Origin: a bacterium D16-56
Lineage (GTDB): Bacteria > Bacillota > Clostridia > Lachnospirales > Lachnospiraceae
Direction of reading: 5' to 3'
Length of the DNA stretch: 64,000 nt
Assembly: GCA_003611875.1 (NCBI GenBank)
Contig: RAYY01000004.1
Span: 1 to 64,000 of the forward strand
How positions within the stretch are numbered: position 1 is the stretch's first letter; the number at the start of each line of letters is the position of its first letter. Shown here in pieces: positions 61,177-64,000 of the stretch. Both the position numbers and the translations under genes were made by a program. The notes beneath the pieces are model-generated. The model did not search any database. It was given only the letters and a program-made list of their open reading frames with translations, and was not told the DNA's origin.

Positions 61177-61377
61177 CTTTTGTAATCCCAGAAATGCCGG
61201 TCTTACTTATTGACGCCTAGCCGTTGCTAGGTGGGCAACCTCACGTAAGCTTCTGCCTTCCACTCAAAGGAGGCCTGACATCCACTTACAAATATTGGAA
61301 TCCCTGTGTCACAGATGTAGGTTCAAAATTGGTAAGGTTGTCGAGCATTCCCAGGAATTACTTCCCGATCTCTTATG
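61177..61377 (-). ncRNA. ssrS: Probable 6S RNA
   Basis: About 200 bases with its own sigma-A promoter and terminator, no open frame. Closing stem GGAAUGC (5') with GCAUUUC (3'), internal pairing GACAACCU with AGGUUGCC, apical hairpin GUAAG...CUUAC enclosing GCCUCC/GGAAGGC, and a 3' side hairpin CCUAGC/GCUAGG. A long rod with open middle is the shape of 6S RNA, which binds sigma-A polymerase in stationary phase. Family assignment is from structure and length; no covariance search was possible. Confidence 0.58.
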
Positions 61378-61383
61378 AAAATG

Positions 61384-61412
61384 ATTATACAACAGGTGGG
61401 GAAGTTTTTCAA
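61384..61412 (-). promoter_or_regulatory. Sigma-A promoter of the 6S-like RNA
   Basis: TTGAAA (61412-61407), 17 bases, TATAAT (61389-61384). Confidence 0.82.
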
Positions 61413-61422
61413 GTTCCTTTTC

Positions 61423-61451
61423 TTGCCAGAGCAAAAAAAATCTGATATAAT
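61423..61451 (+). promoter_or_regulatory. Sigma-A promoter of the radical SAM gene
   Basis: TTGCCA, 17-base spacer, TATAAT; divergent from the RNA promoter, -35 boxes 10 bases apart. Leader of ~110 bases. Confidence 0.78.
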
Positions 61452-61566
61452 GCTCCTGTTTGCGGATATTCCGGTGAATCCATTACCCGCTATCAGCACA
61501 ACGCGCTTTCGTTCCGGCCAAAACCCATTCATAACCCCAAATTTACTGACAACAGGAGGAACGCTT

Positions 61567-62520
61567 GTGAAACAGCGACAAAATCCTATTTCCCTAAAAT
61601 CCCTGGAAAATTGCTGTTTATGTCCCCGCACCTGTGGGACTGACCGGAGACTCTCTGCCGGTTACTGCGGCTGTACATCCGTGATGAGGGCGGCTCGGGC
61701 GGCTTTACACCACTGGGAGGAGCCATGTATCAGCGGAATCCATGGAAGCGGAACCGTATTTTTCAGCGGATGCACCCTGCGCTGCTGCTTTTGCCAGAAT
61801 CATCCCATCAGTCAGGGTCCTGTAGGCAAGGAAGTATCTGTTCAGAAGCTGGCAGATATTTTTCTCCGTCTTCAGGATCAAAAAGCCCACAACATTAACC
61901 TGGTCACGGCTACCCAATATCTTCCCCTTATTTTAAATTCTTTGGATCTTGTCCGTCACCGGCTGCATATTCCCGTAGTTTATAACTGCAGCGGATATGA
62001 ACGGATAGAGATCATCCGCGCATTAAAGGATTACATCGATATCTGGCTTCCGGATCTCAAATATCAGGATTCGGAATTGTCCCTTCGCTATTCGGGAGCA
62101 AAAGACTATTTCTCTTATGCCTCTCAGGCCATCCCCCAAATGATTGCCCAGACAGGCCCTCCTCTCTTTCACACAGAGACAGCCGATTCTCCCTCAGGTC
62201 AGGCTTCCCGCAGCATTATGGACCAGGGCGTTATCATTCGTCATATGGTTCTTCCCGGACATAAAGAGGATTCCATCCGACTCCTTTCCTGGATGGCCGA
62301 AAACCTTCCAAAAGGCCACTTTTATATCAGCCTGTTAAGCCAGTACACCCCTTCTCACAAAAGCAGCCGATTCCCTGGCCTGAACCGGCGGGTCACTGCC
62401 TATGAATATCAAAAGGTGGTGGATGCTGCCCTGAATCTAGGATTAAGTCAAGGCTTTATGCAGCAAAAAAGCAGCGCCGGAGAAGAATACACGCCGCCTT
62501 TTGATCTGGAAGGCATCTGA
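61567..62520 (+). CDS. Radical SAM protein, PflA-like (YgeO/AmmeMemoRadiSam type)
   Basis: 317 residues from GTG 61567 (AGGAGG seven bases upstream). N-terminal LENCCLCPRTCGTDRRLSAG (Cys-rich), then the radical SAM motif FSGCTLRCCFCQNHPISQGP (CxxxCxxC), INLVTATQYLPLILNSLDLV, VVYNCSGYERIEIIRALKDY and DIWLPDLKYQDSELSLRYSG. The pattern is of the radical SAM family related to pyruvate formate-lyase activases. Substrate unknown. Alone in its operon. Confidence 0.9.
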   Translation: MKQRQNPISLKSLENCCLCPRTCGTDRRLSAGYCGCTSVMRAARAALHHWEEPCISGIHGSGTVFFSGCTLRCCFCQNHPISQGPVGKEVSVQKLADIFLRLQDQKAHNINLVTATQYLPLILNSLDLVRHRLHIPVVYNCSGYERIEIIRALKDYIDIWLPDLKYQDSELSLRYSGAKDYFSYASQAIPQMIAQTGPPLFHTETADSPSGQASRSIMDQGVIIRHMVLPGHKEDSIRLLSWMAENLPKGHFYISLLSQYTPSHKSSRFPGLNRRVTAYEYQKVVDAALNLGLSQGFMQQKSSAGEEYTPPFDLEGI

Positions 62521-63239
62521 GCAGATCCAATGGTAAGGATGCTCCACAGGCATACCTCCCTGCACAACGAAGGCGGATATCAAAGAACTGATTCTCTCTG
62601 ATATCCGCCTTCAATGAACATTGTCCATTGGATCGTACCTCGCTTTCCGTTTTTCTGACAACAGATCCTCTTTTGAACTCTGCTGCCTTTTGTACATACC
62701 TCCTATGTACTTTCTATATAAAATTTTTCCCTCTGCATGGCCGCTTCACCATCTAATATTCATCCCGTTCATCCTTTCACTTATGTTATCATCTCTCTGA
62801 AATTCGCTGTATCCGCTATACTTTCTCGTCATATAACGGAAGGAACCTTCTTCTGCCTCTGATCATGCCTGATCTGGATGTTAATCTTACTTTCTATGGC
62901 TTCGCTGCTGCAGATTCGTTGTCCTATGTTCCTGTCTGCCTTATGCGGCAGCAGAAACGAAATTTACTTTTTCGGTGGTCCGTACCTCCTTTACTTAGAT
63001 TTTTGAGATTCTCCTTACCCTGGAGACTCTCTCGCGAAGAACTTCTCTGTCTTCTTTTTCTTATCCTCTTGTTTTGTTGTATTAATCATAACAGAATCCT
63101 CCTTATTTGTCAACACTTTTTTAAAAACTTTTTATTTAAAATAAATTTTCTTATTGTTTATATTTATTCAAATTATTCAGTTTTTTTATTGTTATTCTTG
63201 ATCTATTTATTGGATTTCTTCCAATTTTTAGTAGAAAAA
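62521..63239. other. 719-base region without a gene, with nested inverted repeats
   Basis: 62523-62635 has outer arms GATCCAATGG/CCATTGGATC and an inner hairpin GAAGGCGGATATCA/TGATATCCGCCTTC (62570-62615). The rest is T-rich; a 137-codon plus-strand frame at 62865 is low complexity, lacks a ribosome site and is not considered a gene. Confidence 0.6.
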
Positions 63240-63290
63240 TATCAAAAAAATCACAGATCAAAAAACCTGCTGCTTTGATCTGTGATCCCT
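63240..63290 (-). terminator. Terminator of the polysaccharide co-polymerase gene
   Basis: GATCACAGATCAAA/TTTGATCTGTGATT stem then TTTTTTG on the minus strand. Confidence 0.88.
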
Positions 63291-63321
63291 TCAGAATATA
63301 TCTGTCTTTTTTACAACATTT

Positions 63322-64000
63322 CTACTCAAACACCACACAGCCTACCATATTTTTATGGAGATCCTCAATCTTTTCCAATTCCTGCTCTGCCGCACTGTAT
63401 GAGGATACCCCTTTTTGCTCCACCAGCAGCACACCGTCACATTCTGAAAGCCCCTTTAAGCTTCTCGGCTCCAGAAGGAAGCTTCCTCCGGATACAATCT
63501 TGATATCCGGCAGCCTTTCTGAAAGTTTTTCGGCAACCGACGCAATCTTATCTTCCCTGGCTCCGCCGGTTATGAGCAGAGAGGAAATCTCTCCGGCATA
63601 ATGAAACACATTGGTGGCAATCAAATCATATTCCCGCTCCATATCCTTGCTGCCGGAATGCCCCTCCAATCGGTTCAGCCACAGATCAAGAGGATTTTTC
63701 TTCTTTGTTTCGTCAGCAGGAAGAATACCCAGAAGCTTCAGCTTAAACCGGGATTTCAGCTCCTTGGCCGAATACACCTTATCGCTCATAAGAAAGGTTA
63801 CACATACAAAAAACATAACTGCAAAGGCTCCCAGCACACCGCCCAGCACACCATATTTGATTCCTGATTTGACTGTGGAACGAGAGGAAGCATCAACAGG
63901 CTTCGGCATTTCCTCTTGATTCATGGTTTCTAAATTTGTATTCTTTTCTACCAGGCTGTCCGTCAATAAGGCCAGCTGTTCTCTTTCATTTCTCTGACGG
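63322..64000 (-). CDS. Wzz/CapA-like polysaccharide co-polymerase, 3' part (5' end outside window)
   Basis: The open frame runs past base 64000, so TTG at 63966 is not a true start. Visible: coiled-coil EREQLALLTDSLVEKNTNLE, a membrane helix SGIKYGVLGGVLGAFAVMFF, then a cytoplasmic domain KSRFKLKLLGILPADETKKK, YDLIATNVFHYAGEISSLLI and CDGVLLVEQKGVSSYSAAEQ that looks like a degenerate tyrosine-kinase-like fold with no Walker A. Chain-length regulator of capsule or exopolysaccharide export. Confidence 0.7.
   Translation of the reverse strand, partial: RQRNEREQLALLTDSLVEKNTNLETMNQEEMPKPVDASSRSTVKSGIKYGVLGGVLGAFAVMFFVCVTFLMSDKVYSAKELKSRFKLKLLGILPADETKKKNPLDLWLNRLEGHSGSKDMEREYDLIATNVFHYAGEISSLLITGGAREDKIASVAEKLSERLPDIKIVSGGSFLLEPRSLKGLSECDGVLLVEQKGVSSYSAAEQELEKIEDLHKNMVGCVVFE

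Noticed and set aside
62865-63278. 137-residue hydrophobic plus-strand frame
   Set aside because: T-rich low-complexity DNA, no ribosome site, no family pattern; likely chance.

Overview
The window looks like a Lachnospiraceae-type gut clostridium. It carries a spore-former's gene set (SpoIID-like protein, BclA-like collagen proteins with a sigma-K-type promoter), flagellin, sigma-54, a PPi-type phosphofructokinase and clostridial conjugative-element families. No rRNA or tRNA gene was seen. Function calls are from reading the sequence; no database search was run.

Bases 1 to about 29,620 are one end of a Tn1549/CTn5-type integrative conjugative element (ICE), with almost every gene on the minus strand. 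In transcription order it encodes ParB, a DUF7768-like protein, ArdA, DUF6674, PcfB, VirD4, Maff2, VirB6/TrbL, a SpoVG-domain protein, a DUF7007-like protein, PrgI, VirB4, a Mom-like protein, a NlpC/P60 hydrolase, DUF4315, DUF4366, small Cys-rich proteins, MobC, CD1845 and the relaxase. Two group II introns with intact reverse transcriptases split virB4 and trbL, so transfer should depend on splicing of both. Between mobC and CD1845 sits an AT-rich three-gene ABC-three-component cassette (candidate phage defence) with its own promoter and a 27-bp-stem terminator. Eighteen copies of a 23-bp palindrome (arms CTTCGGGCCAA, one central base) punctuate this element and were not seen elsewhere. They usually lie just after stop codons and divide the operon into translationally coupled blocks; five lie in frame inside genes.

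From 29.6 to 37 kb is a junction. A collagen-like gene fragment, cut at both ends, lies between the ICE end and a large serine recombinase. A DUF6870-like gene, a DUF2262 gene and a second serine recombinase operon follow; the latter has a strong promoter and an attenuator-like leader. From 37 to 39.1 kb is an ECF-type sigma factor with a membrane anti-sigma-like partner. From 39.4 to 44.5 kb is a graveyard: pieces of a GHKL kinase, IS200/IS605 transposase, MobL relaxase, ParA and MerR regulator, a frameshifted flavodoxin, a MITE-like element and four 107-bp tandem repeats, plus an intact Rpn/PD-(D/E)XK gene.

From 44.5 to 64 kb the sequence is chromosome-like: rpoN; a cysteine/serine catabolism cluster (N-truncated cysteine desulfidase, DAACS symporter, RidA, glutaredoxin-like protein); an intact collagen-like protein beside a glycosyltransferase; a methyltransferase; a SEC-C protein; an XRE regulator; flagellin; phosphofructokinase; SpoIID/LytB and AI-2E family membrane protein; a likely 6S RNA; a radical SAM activase; and a partial polysaccharide co-polymerase.
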